The position numbers and the translations under genes are program-made. Below are positions 1 to 9,120 of a stretch of DNA of 13,079 nt, in pieces (position 1 is the first letter of the stretch; each line of letters starts with the position of its first letter). The DNA comes from Psilocybe azurescens. Lineage: Eukaryota > Basidiomycota > Agaricomycetes > Agaricales > Agrocybaceae. Location of the stretch: NCBI GenBank assembly GCA_023853785.1, contig JAJIRX010000395.1, positions 1-13,079 of the forward strand, in the 5' to 3' direction. Under the pieces are notes generated by a model. The model worked only from the letters and a program-made list of their open reading frames with translations, was not told the DNA's origin and did not search any database.

Positions 1-221
1 ATGTAAGACGCCAAAAGTATATATATTAACAAGCAAATATATAACAGTAATATGGAGCGTATCATGCATAGTAGGCAACAACCAAGCTTGATGCGCATAG
101 TTTGGCTTAGCCGCTAAGGCCGGTAAGGTGTGATTGCAATAGTTACGCCAACGCCAGGTTGATGCGGGATGCACTTCGAGGCAGCCCATCCTGTGAAAAA
201 GGAACCGACCAATGGAGGCAC

Positions 222-244
222 GACCTAAATGTCATATTTAGGTC
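222..244. repeat. Perfect 9-bp hairpin
   Basis: The arms gacctaaat (222-230) and atttaggtc (236-244) are exact reverse complements around a 5-base loop, gtcat. It lies about 240 bases upstream of the first gene. It could be a regulatory palindrome, the end of an unseen upstream transcript, or chance. Confidence 0.4.
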
Positions 245-384
245 TAAGGGTTCTGGCAGAAAGAATTCTCTCTACATTCGGAGAGTCCGTGACGGTGTCA
301 GTCCACAGAGCGAGTCTTCTCAGGAGGAAGTTCAGGTTGGAAGAAAAGAAGCAGGTGACTTTTGGCTCCACTGACAAAAATCCC

Positions 385-391
385 TTATAAG
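385..391 (+). promoter_or_regulatory. Possible TATA box of the seven-helix protein gene
   Basis: The sequence ttataag lies about 95 bases before the start codon at 482 and just upstream of a pyrimidine-rich stretch that could hold the transcription start. Spacing and sequence are reasonable for a fungal TATA element, but it is short and unproven. Confidence 0.3.
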
Positions 392-481
392 TACCTTGAT
401 TCTTTTTCATTTACTTTAGGATCGTCCTCCCTCTACTTCCCGCTGCCACTGTATTTCACGGCCACCCTTAGCTTTGTCGCC

Positions 482-2229
482 ATGGTTGATTGGATGTCCC
501 CCGCTGAGATAGCGAAAGATGCTGGTGCGTGGTTTGGTTCTATTCAATCGCATCGGAAAATTCACCACTATGATCATGTCGCGCAGTCGCCTTCGATAGG
601 TTCATGCATGCTCTTCTCGGTCTATACATGTAAGCCTGAACACTGCTTTGACACTCGGAATGCATTTGACATGCATTTGACACGCACACAGGTGGGAGTT
701 TGCCATTTCTATTCAGTTTGATTGGCAATACATCTCTGGGAAGAAGACCTTCCGATGGCCCATGGTGTGTAGTGCCCTCGCACATTGAAACAATAGCTAA
801 CCACTGCCTAGATATTCTACTTCTTAAATCGCTACTGTTTGCTTTTTGCGTTAGTCGGGATGTACGTACCTCAAACCTATCGCGTGTTGCTCTACATCTA
901 AATCATTTGTCTTTCTCAGAGCCATCGCGCTTAATGTTACTGAGTATGTACCCTCATTTCTTCTGTTCGTTATTCAAATACTAACGACGCGACAGAGAAG
1001 TAAATTGTCAAGGGTTATACACCTTCAACCAGGTACCTAATATATGCGCGTTTATTCCTTTGGGGACCTAACATCCTCCCCAGTGCTTTGGAAATGCTGC
1101 CATCGGTCTCGCAAGCATTAATCTTTCTCTCAGAACGTATGTTTTTACCCAAATGATGCGCATATATGCACCTATTCAAATATCGACATAGCATAGCTGT
1201 CTGGTCGAGGAAATGGTATATCATAGCGCCTCTCGTTCTTGTAATCCTCGGACATTGGTCACTCCTTTTACACGGTACATATTGTTCGATACTTGACCAA
1301 AAGTCTCTCGCTGACTTTCATTTGTAAAAAGGTATCCTTCTGAAGGCAGCTTGGGTCCCTGGTCAGGGTTGCGTTATTACTCAGACAGATAACAAGATGT
1401 TGGCCGCCACATTCATTTACACAATGGTCTTCGATCTTTCTGTCTTGTCATTGACGGCGTTCAAACTCTTCACCCCTAAAACTGGGAAATCGAAACTTGT
1501 TGAGCTCATCTTCAACGACGGTCTCATCTACTTCATGATTGCGTGAGTACACTGCTGATATCTGGGTCGGAGTATATTTCTTAATTATCCTTTATGTTTA
1601 GATTCGCAGCTAATTTGCTTGCAACAGTAAGTCAAATTCAGTAGTTTTTCCTGGTGGGAACCTGACCTCTGCTTTGATTAGATATTCATGCTTCTCAACC
1701 TGAATCCTGTCATGTCTATTATTGCCAACGTACCGGCTGCTATAGCATCAACCGTAAATATTTTCCCTATTTATTCATTGCTTTTCTAATCCTCCTTCCA
1801 ATAAGATCGTGGCATGTCGTGTCGTTCGACGACTGAGCAACTATACCTCACGAGGGGCAGAGATGTTCCCGTATGATACCTTCACGTATTTCAAGGATTG
1901 GTTGCCTTGCTAACGGTACTTCAGGGTCACTACACAGGGATCAACGATTGCCTTCCGCTCAAATATGTCCAACCTTCGACCTAAAGGCTCTACTAAAATC
2001 AACACCAAGGTTTCTACTGTTAAATCAGAAGGTGTTCATGTACAAGTACGTCAATTGTGGTAATTGACGTACAAGTCATCCTACCTTTTTGCAGATGGAG
2101 ACTTTTGAGAGTCCCACCGATAAAAACTCATACGTTGAGTATGACGCAGCTGGGAAAATGGGCAGCACAGACAGCTATGACCCAGAAGCCCAGGCGATAA
2201 GCGGGGAGTTCAAGCGTCCTCCGTATTAG
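482..2229 (+). CDS. Seven-helix membrane protein, fungal family of unknown function (14 exons, 344 aa)
   Basis: Exons: 482-524, 587-629, 692-764, 812-861, 920-943, 996-1032, 1084-1136, 1192-1274, 1332-1542, 1602-1626, 1682-1753, 1806-1870, 1925-2045, 2095-2229. All introns are GT..AG and 49-62 nt long, and phases match throughout, giving 344 residues. Hydrophobic segments lie near residues 17-38, 53-75, 88-107, 117-135, 157-180, 197-220 and 222-242, followed by a polar tail of about 95 residues that is probably cytoplasmic. Cys82 (VNCQ) and Cys149 (GQGC) fall in loops after helices 2 and 4, so on the same side, and could form a disulphide as in GPCR-like proteins. The family type (a WEF...FDW motif after helix 1, then RW) is common in Agaricomycetes as uncharacterised membrane proteins; I know no proven function. 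The start was chosen for its context and because exon 1 stays in phase. No defects seen. Confidence 0.88.
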
Positions 2230-3720
2230 AGGCCTTTTGTACGTGATGAAATGGCTTCGGCTCGCCACCATATCACCCAAAAGTATACTCGCCGTACCAC
2301 CTTCCTCTTTACGTCAGGCCTGTCTCGTTCCATATTGCACAAATTGATACCATCACCATCCTCCTTTCGAACGGATATCTATTTTCCCAATCCCTCGTTG
2401 TCGTCGCTTTCTGTACCTTTATTCTTTTTTTCTAGAACCTGTTCTATTTGGGACGGCTGTTTCTCTCATAGACCCATACCCACACATCAACATAACATCA
2501 TTCCTTTCCAATCATCGGACACTCCTCGTCATTCTTTGCGACTCTGGCGCTTTCTATGTGAAATATGAAAATACCCTTTGTACGATTGCGTTTCACAGTG
2601 GAATCCTTCAGTATGACGAAGAGACGAAAAAGAACCTCTGGGCCGGTCTTTTCGTTGACGATTTCATTTCGGTTGGACTATTTACGACGCTACATCCCGA
2701 AAGTTCTCTGTCCAACCTCCTTGAACTTCTTTTGCTTCTTCCCCTTTCTGTCTCTCATTGTTCATTTCCCCTCTTCGATCGCGATTAGCGATAGCCCTTC
2801 TAGAACGTAGAGGAAATGAACTTGCAGATAAACTTTCATAGTCGAACCTGTCTACATAGTACATATATCAAACCAGAATCTGTACAATATCGTGTCTCTG
2901 GGAATAAACCTTGTATTCTACATCAATACCTGTGGTTACTGTCTCATCAATAATAGTAAGTCAGTATCAGACATACAGGTACCTGAACGAGGCCAGTGGC
3001 AAGTCTGGGTCCAACTGACAGTTCGCCACACTACATCGAAAGTTAGCGCGTCTGTTTTGAAGGCCGTTTCGCACGGGCCCTCGCATCATACCTTTGTTGG
3101 CGCTAAACTGTGAGATAAGAAACCCTAGTATGACTAAGAATCTACATAACGAAAGCTTGGAATAAATATGACCAGCAGCTAGGAAAAGATCTCCGTGCAC
3201 GGAGGAAGTAATCTATTGAGGTGCTAGCATGGTCGCGAGTCTCAAATTGGTATGGGTGAGAGAAAGACATATTAAAAGGCTACCGTTAGACTGGAGGCGA
3301 GCAGGAAATAGACGTCTAGACTTTGTTGAAAATGAAATATTCAATTGTGCATATTTTCGTATTGCTCTATGCCAGAAGTTCATTCATTTTGTGTTAATTT
3401 GTGCGCATGTTACTGTATCAGTGCATTGAATTTCCTTGGATGGTGGTATTGTGTTTGGAAATAGAATTTAACGTCGACAAACATGCCATGGGGCGAGGGC
3501 GAGGTGCTTATCAACTGCTTGTCATGGTCTTTGAACTTGCCTTTTTGAGGGAAGATCATTCGAACCCAAGTCATGTTCGCCTTTTCCAAAATTAGATTCA
3601 ATTGAAGCAACTTGGCGTTGGGATAATGCGAAGAAACGGAGTACTCCCGTATGCCGCCGGTGGGGCACGAAGTGGCGCAGAATGAACGATGGATAATAAC
3701 TTCCATGTTGAAAATACTGA
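2230..3720. other. 3' UTR and gene-poor intergenic region
   Basis: The first part is presumably the 3' UTR of the preceding gene; 2300-2560 is rich in pyrimidine runs. An AATAAA-like gaataaacc near 2901-2909 could be a polyadenylation signal, though it is far from the stop codon. Two overlapping open frames at 2558-2810 are discussed in the findings; neither is convincing. From 2900 to 3720 I see no gene, RNA or clear repeat. Confidence 0.5.
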
Positions 3721-3722
3721 TA

Positions 3723-3745
3723 CAGTGTAATACACCTCCTTGAAC
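3723..3745 (+). repeat. Left terminal inverted repeat of the MITE
   Basis: 23 bp, the exact reverse complement of 4378-4400. It contains the core acacctccttgaa at 3732-3744. Confidence 0.88.
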
Positions 3746-3915
3746 CAAAAAATCATATCCGCTGATTTGCGAGACAACAACTCAAAATTAGGCAATTATT
3801 TTAGCAGATAATGAAAGGGAGTATTCGAAATAACTACTCTACGTATTTAAAAGAAGATATAGTAACGATTACATGGTGTACGAAGAGGAAAGTTGGCGAG
3901 TGTTAAAACCTTGGC

Positions 3916-3933
3916 ACTACACCTCCTTGAATC
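3916..3933 (+). repeat. Left inner (subterminal) inverted repeat of the MITE
   Basis: 18 bp, the exact reverse complement of 4359-4376. It repeats the terminal core at 3919-3931, and lies 170 bases inside the left terminal repeat. Confidence 0.82.
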
Positions 3934-4358
3934 GTGTGACAAAAACGTGACAGACCAGTGGAAACGACGCGTGTAGAATGGCGCGGTAGTGTGGGGATGA
4001 AGTGTCAAGTTGTGTACACTTGATGGCCTGTGTCACGCTTATTGGGCTCCTCACCATTTCCTTCTACTGAACTCCCTTTGTACGGAAACTCTACCAATTT
4101 TTTTAGACCATAGCTAAGGACATTTTCTACATATTCTGCTACTTTTATGTCGATTGAGCAATCCAGGGTTGAGAAACTTTGGGAGAAAGACCATGACTTG
4201 TGCGAAAAGTGTTGAAATCAAGGTGTAACTATAGATTTTCTCCTCTTTTTATGGTCAGTTTCCTATCAAATTTAGTATGTTGATTCTACCTGAATAGATC
4301 AACCCATCTGCCAAATTTGGTGAGGTTTGAGCGTGATGTACATGAGCTACACTAATTT

Positions 4359-4376
4359 GATTCAAGGAGGTGTAGT
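4359..4376 (-). repeat. Right inner (subterminal) inverted repeat of the MITE
   Basis: 18 bp matching 3916-3933 in reverse complement. It sits one base from the right terminal repeat, unlike the widely spaced left pair. Confidence 0.82.
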
Positions 4377-4377
4377 A

Positions 4378-4400
4378 GTTCAAGGAGGTGTATTACACTG
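4378..4400 (-). repeat. Right terminal inverted repeat of the MITE
   Basis: 23 bp, the exact reverse complement of 3723-3745, followed by the TA target duplicate at 4401-4402. It ends only 61 bases beyond the stop codon of the adjacent minus-strand gene. Confidence 0.88.
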
Positions 4401-4461
4401 TACATACTTTGTTAATACCTTTTACATTGCAATAACTCGTATCCCATATTCAACAGCCTAA

Positions 4462-5179
4462 CTAAATTGTTGCCATATAAACGGCCAAGGTCCCAACCCA
4501 GCCCACAGCACCGAGTGCAAGGCGAACATAATGGAGCTCTTTCCACTTTTGCAACAGCGACTTGGCTTCCTCCTCTTGTGCGATACTCAGAGGAGATGAT
4601 GATGATGAGTCTGATACTAAACGAGCCTTCACGATTTTATCGCGGATGGCGAGAAGGCGATATTCGTGGGGAGCACTGAGTTTGTGACCGTCAGTATCTG
4701 TATCGTCGTCAGCCAGCGCGTTGCGAAGACTTACTAAAAATCACTGTGTATATGCCATTGGCCAACAAGAGCGGAGAAAGCAACAGAAGATAATTTCGGG
4801 GCGAGAATAGCAGGCCGGCGGGAGGAGTTTGGAAAGCTGCTGCCAAGACGGCCAAACCAGCTGCAGCTGCAGAAATCGCCATGTGCTTCTAAGCATGTCA
4901 TGATACGGTGAGCGGTGAAGACAGAGGACCTGTCGACAAACTTTCACTGACCGCGCCCTGTTTATATCCCCAGCCCCAAATCTCGACTGATTTACTAGTA
5001 TCGATTCCAACTTTCTTTCGCTCCTCTGGGTATACAGCGAGCCCAATAGACCCCATGAATTGGGAGGCAATGTTTCCCCAGAAATAGTAAGAAACTGTTC
5101 CAAGCCCGAGACCAAGGCTGGCTGCATATGGTGAGGCCGTAGCCCGGGCGGCGAATGAGCTTATGATGTGTGAAGCCAT
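4462..5179 (-). CDS. DUF1772 / anthrone oxygenase-like membrane protein (3 exons, 205 aa)
   Basis: Exons on the minus strand: 5179-4952, 4888-4735 and 4697-4462; introns of 63 and 37 nt have GT..AG ends and all phases agree. The protein has hydrophobic segments near residues 16-38, 80-95, 107-125 and 187-203. The N-terminal pattern of a small-residue helix followed by SYYFWGN, the WGWGYKQGAKHM stretch near residues 68-79, and a WKELHYVR motif (179-186) just before the last helix are the layout I associate with DUF1772 proteins. This family includes anthrone oxygenases, which oxidise anthrones to anthraquinones without a known cofactor. Length and helix number fit. Fungal DUF1772 proteins are numerous and most have no proven substrate, so the catalytic role is only an inference. 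The second intron is short at 37 nt but gives the only good C-terminus. No coding defect seen. Confidence 0.8.
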
Positions 5180-5234
5180 GGCTGGTGTTTAATTGCAGTT
5201 GAGTTTAAGAGTGTCTGGTTCGCAATTGGGCGCT

Positions 5235-5242
5235 CTTATATA
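5235..5242 (-). promoter_or_regulatory. TATA box of the DUF1772-like gene
   Basis: Read on the minus strand this is TATATAAG, about 55 bases upstream of the start codon at 5179. Position and sequence are what one expects of a fungal core promoter. Confidence 0.55.
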
Positions 5243-5259
5243 TGTTCTGGGGTGGCCCT

Positions 5260-6775
5260 GTGTTTAGGGGCAAGTTAGAGGTGACCGCACAGACCTGAAT
5301 CTGGGTTTGCGCCTTATTTTCCCAGGGTCAAGTGATCGGATGCGTTGATGCGCGTAGTCAAACTACGGTTGTCTAGATCCTTTCCATCAGTGAGTGGACG
5401 CCCGCATTCGCGGCGCCTCAGTCAATACTCGCCGCTCCTGTCCTTGAATCTTAAATCCATGTATATGTCATGCCGTATGACACTGCTGGATCAACGCTTC
5501 CGTTTGGATTCAGAACACTGCGACCGTTGTCTACAGCTTTCCTCCGACTCAACTTGAAATATAGCTCTTAGTAAGGAGCAAGAGGAAGAGTACTGTTGTG
5601 TCTGATATAGCATCGAGATTTACCGACCCACCCAGATGCTATAACGCGCTAGGGAGGTGATCCTGAAAGTCAAGCATTGTCTAGAACTTGACTCCCGCTT
5701 TTCGCCCGCTGGAGGCGAGGCCTGGGCAAGATCTCCTTCAAACTATGTTGCGATACGCCCCATCATTTCTTCTCAGTCAAGTGCGTAGCTTCCGTGGCTG
5801 ATAAACTTGGCATTAAACTCTAGACCAAGTGCTGTTGTCAAACTCGCGACCAGTAAATCTGGACCTTTGTTTCAAGTTTCTCAGAGCTACCGCCAGCAAG
5901 CCATGCAAGCCTGTGATGTTCTGTGCGTTCAACTGGTCAAGTTTAAATTGGATGCCCGTGTAACATCGTGACTCACTCTTCTCGTTAGTTTTCGCTCCTC
6001 CGTCCCCAGTGGGCGATTACAGATACTCGTCAAAACACCTTCTCCGCTCAAACATAAAGTCAGCACTCACCGGCTCCGCCCCACCAAGTCAGTGTAGAGT
6101 CGTAGATAATATGAGCACAGGAAACCTGACACCGAAGAATGCTGTCTATTTATAACCCTTGAACGCCTCGCTTGCGATGACATGACCAACAGTATGTCCG
6201 GTGACCACTAGCTCGAGGAAATAGAGCTGCGATCCGTGATTATTCGGACGGGCTCGAAAGTCGGCCTTGCAAATGTAGGCATATATACCATTCCAAGACC
6301 TTGAGGTTGTTTGAAGACATCTTTTCCTATGGCAGGCAGGAACAGTATATCCTTCGATTCGTCAATCCCGGCTATCTTACAGGCACATGTAGGAATTGAC
6401 TGATGAACATTATCTTCGACTATGAACAACGTGTAGAGCATGATGTCGTTTGCTAGTGAGCGAAATCTCCTTTAGATACATAGCGGCTGTTAATCTCTCT
6501 GACCAGCAATGGTTGCTATGTATACCACGCGTTCTGTACGGCCTCCGGCATCGGATTTGGCGCGATACCATAGTGCCCCGCGGTCCCGAAAGCAACTTGC
6601 TATTAGAAGGTCGTCGCGTAATATGCGTGGAGCCTGAGCCTGATCCATGACTAGGGATCACCACTTGTGGGCAGCCTTGGGAAATAAATACCACGATCAT
6701 GCATTGGTGACCATACACCGTGGACTGGCCGTTCAAACCTCTCAACATACTACTTCTCGAAATCACTTCGCATCC
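5260..6775. other. Gene-poor region between the two divergent genes
   Basis: I find no supportable gene. A TATAAATAG box lies on the minus strand at 6146-6154, but no convincing reading frame follows it. A 77-codon minus-strand open frame at 6208-6441 has a reasonable amino-acid mix but no family I recognise; see findings. The last 100 bases are the promoter and leader of the flavin monooxygenase gene. No tRNA or other structured RNA was recognised by eye. Confidence 0.5.
6681..6690 (+). promoter_or_regulatory. Possible TATA box of the flavin monooxygenase gene
   Basis: The sequence gaaataaata lies about 90 bases before the start codon at 6776, followed by a CT-rich leader. A weak TATA-like match. 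Confidence 0.3.
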
Positions 6776-8484
6776 ATGTCTTCTCAGAAACTTCGTATAG
6801 CTATCGTGTGAGTATAATGCGCTGGATGAATTGATATGGGCTGATTGACACTGTTCTAGAGGCGGCGGAATCGGTGGGCTGACATTGGCAGTAGCCCTCA
6901 GCAACCTGCATTTGGACGAATATATACAGGTTGATATCTACGAGTCCACTGCGAAGCTCACCCAGGTTGGGGCAGGAATCACTCTTTGGCCGCGGGGTCG
7001 GGAGATACTGAAGAACATGGGATTGGAAGAATCATTAGCCGAGCGATTATCTGCCGATCAGGAACTGCCAGTGTTGGGTGTTCCCAGTGAGTCGTTCTGA
7101 GCGGAGACTGCTATGACGTCTATTTTAACGCCCATGACAGAATTGGCCTTTATTATCAGGAAAAGTGACAAGAAAAACGGAGACCTTATATCTGAAGCCA
7201 TGCTTCCAGGTATATTTTAACACTACGCTATTATGTTTGAAGTTTGTTAATATTCGTCTTGGGACTAGGCGGGTCGATTTCAATCCACAGAGCCGACGTT
7301 CAGGAGGTTCTACTAAAGCACATCTCACCCTCGATCAAATTTCATCTTTCGCACCGTCTGCGAACGTATCAACAAACTACAGACGGCGTTGTGCTTGAGT
7401 TCAAAAATGACGAAACCGCTGTGTGCGACTTACTCGTAGGTGCTGATGGAATAAACTCAACCGTTCGACAAACATTTCTTGCTGAAGGAAGAAGATTGGT
7501 CCGAGGAAGAAAAGGTCAAGCAAGCAGCTCCTATATGGAGTGGAACATATGTCTATCGGGATTTAATCGACAGCGAGGTCATCAAAAGTGAATGGCCAAA
7601 TCACCGTGCATTGACAGAACCTATGGTGGTAAGTGAACATGTCGTCATAATTTCTCAGAAAACATATATTGATGACAATCTTTAATACTAGTATTGCGGC
7701 AAGAATAAGGTGACTGATTATAGCCACTATGTGCAAATTATATGCAGCCACTCACCGAGGAATGCAGCACATAGTCGCATACCCTGTTCGTCAAGGGAAG
7801 TTTGTAAATGTGGTCATCTTTTTAAGCTATAGAGAAATGGAAGGAACATATCACACTGGGCCAGCTGCCGTAGAGAGTACACCTAACGACTGTGTGCCTC
7901 ATTTTGTCGACTGGGAAGATGAAGCGGTGGCTTTGGTGAAGGTTAGTATTTTCAAATCTGCTACTTTGAGATTGATCCTGATGCATTGTCTAAGTATACC
8001 ACAAAACCTTCGAAATGGGCAATACAGACGACCAAGCCACTGGACAGTTACGCAGAAGGCCGCGTTCTTCTCCTTGGTGACGCGGTAAGTCCACGTCATT
8101 GAATAAGCCTGGGATAACCAGATAATTGATAACCCCTTGACCATAGGCCCATGCGATGACTCTTCACCTAGGGAACGGGGCTGGGCAAGCGATGGAGGTA
8201 AACCTTTTACATCTTAGGTTATTTACAGATAACATGATCCGATACTACTTTCATTGCATTTTATTAGAATTTGTTTATTCTCAACCAGTTTTTGAAAGTT
8301 CAGCAGTTTTCAACGTCAGGCCACGAGAAACCAAGACCAGCTTTGTTGTATGCACCTCGAGAATCTTACGATGGTGAGACGTTCACGCGATAAGTTGATA
8401 ATCTGGGGTTTGATACGTAAGGGCTGGGATTGGACCTGGAAGTCGGCGGACGATGACCTCCAAAGAGCACTCTCAATGTTGTAG
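6776..8484 (+). CDS. FAD-dependent aromatic monooxygenase, salicylate hydroxylase-like, with a frameshift
   Basis: Exons: 6776-6807, 6860-7086, 7141-7209, 7269-7628, 7692-7709, 7768-7941, 7995-8084, 8147-8197, then a last exon starting at 8268 or 8320. The product belongs to the class A flavoprotein hydroxylases (FAD_binding_3 type), which use NAD(P)H and O2 to hydroxylate aromatic rings in the cytosol. Motifs in order: GGGIGG for the FAD ADP part (residues 12-17), GAGITLWPRG, the DG motif GADGINSTVR (167-176), and the GD motif GDAAHAMT (from about 321) ending GNGAGQAME. The C-terminal KGWDWTW...DDDLQRAL is also typical. The reading frame breaks at 7487-7488: removing one G of the pair restores phase through all later exons. 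In the GD motif the usual Pro after AHAMT is Leu. About 20 residues of the expected linker before the C-terminus seem missing. Either a damaged gene or a sequence error. Confidence 0.82.
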
Positions 8485-8953
8485 GCCACAATCTTATATA
8501 GCGTACCAAATATGAAGATTCAATTATCGTGGATCGAAATGCAAAATTTACTCTTCATTGGTCAAAGTACTAACCAAGCAAAGCTTGTTGAGATTTCCTT
8601 CTCTTGCCATGTGTACAAGTGCTGATAGATCATGCTCCTGTGTTCTTGAGGCTGTCGCAACGAACGGCCTTAATGTCCTTTCTACCACAATGGTCAATTT
8701 TTGCTACCATAAGACCCGGTTAATATTATTGAACTGAAAGGCCATCACTTTTACCGCAAGCTTGGTCGTAATTCTCACTTTACAGAGGGACCATCTATTG
8801 GATATTTTGGAATTCTGGAACGGATAAAGAAAATCTTTGCAAATGTGTTGGTTTTCTAAAGACTGTGAGATAAGGTTGATATCACCCTCACAAGTTCAAA
8901 CTAATTAATATCATTATGTTTTAGATAGCAATTGGCCAGCAAACTTGGGTGCA

Positions 8954-9120
8954 GTTTATCAAGGTGCGTTTATCAAGGTGTATTTCTCAATGAATATACT
9001 AATTCTCACCAACCACAGAGATATCCCGAACAAAGTGGGCACCAATGCAATGCATAATGTCAGTCTCAATACAGGAGGTCGTAATGCAACAAATAAGCAC
9101 CATTGAGAAACACTTGATAT
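8954..9120. repeat. Possible degenerate transposon (MITE-like) remnant with inverted ends
   Basis: The left part has two tandem copies of gtttatcaaggtg (8954-8966 and 8968-8980) followed by tatttctcaatg. The right part, 9101-9120, reads cattgagaaacacttgatat, the reverse complement of the left arm (8970-8992) apart from a gap of about three bases. The pair encloses about 110 bp. Imperfect inverted ends and a tandem sub-repeat suggest an old small DNA transposon; no clear target duplication was found. Confidence 0.5.

Larger units (their letters stand above)
1..481. other. Upstream intergenic DNA and 5' leader of the seven-helix protein gene
   Basis: I see no gene in this stretch. It is AT-rich at the start, holds a perfect 9-bp hairpin at 222-244 (listed separately), and from about 395 becomes pyrimidine-rich, as fungal 5' leaders often are. 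It ends in a good start context, gtcgccATGG, at 482. Short open frames here have no protein-like composition. Confidence 0.6.
3721..4402. mobile_element. Non-autonomous DNA transposon (MITE-like), TA target site, Tc1/mariner type
   Basis: The element proper is 3723-4400 (678 bp). Its ends, 3723-3745 and 4378-4400, are perfect 23-bp inverted repeats starting CAGTGTAATACACC, flanked by TA on both sides (3721-3722 and 4401-4402). That is the TA duplication expected of Tc1/mariner-superfamily insertions. A second, inner inverted pair is also perfect over 18 bp: 3916-3933 and 4359-4376. All four arms share the 13-bp core acacctccttgaa. No open frame inside resembles a transposase, so it would have to be mobilised by an enzyme encoded elsewhere. 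The perfect ends suggest a fairly recent insertion. The superfamily call rests on TA plus the CAGT start and is an inference. Confidence 0.85.

Noticed and set aside
661..681. Direct repeat tgcatttgac twice
   Set aside because: Two 10-base copies within an intron of the first gene; too short to mean more than local duplication or chance.
3550..3570. GTTCGAA-like T-arm of a tRNA (attcgaaccc)
   Set aside because: No matching acceptor stem, D-arm or anticodon arm could be found around it on either strand.
6410..6904. 164-codon open frame on the minus strand
   Set aside because: It overlaps the promoter and first two exons of the flavin monooxygenase on the opposite strand and has no motif; it is a shadow frame.
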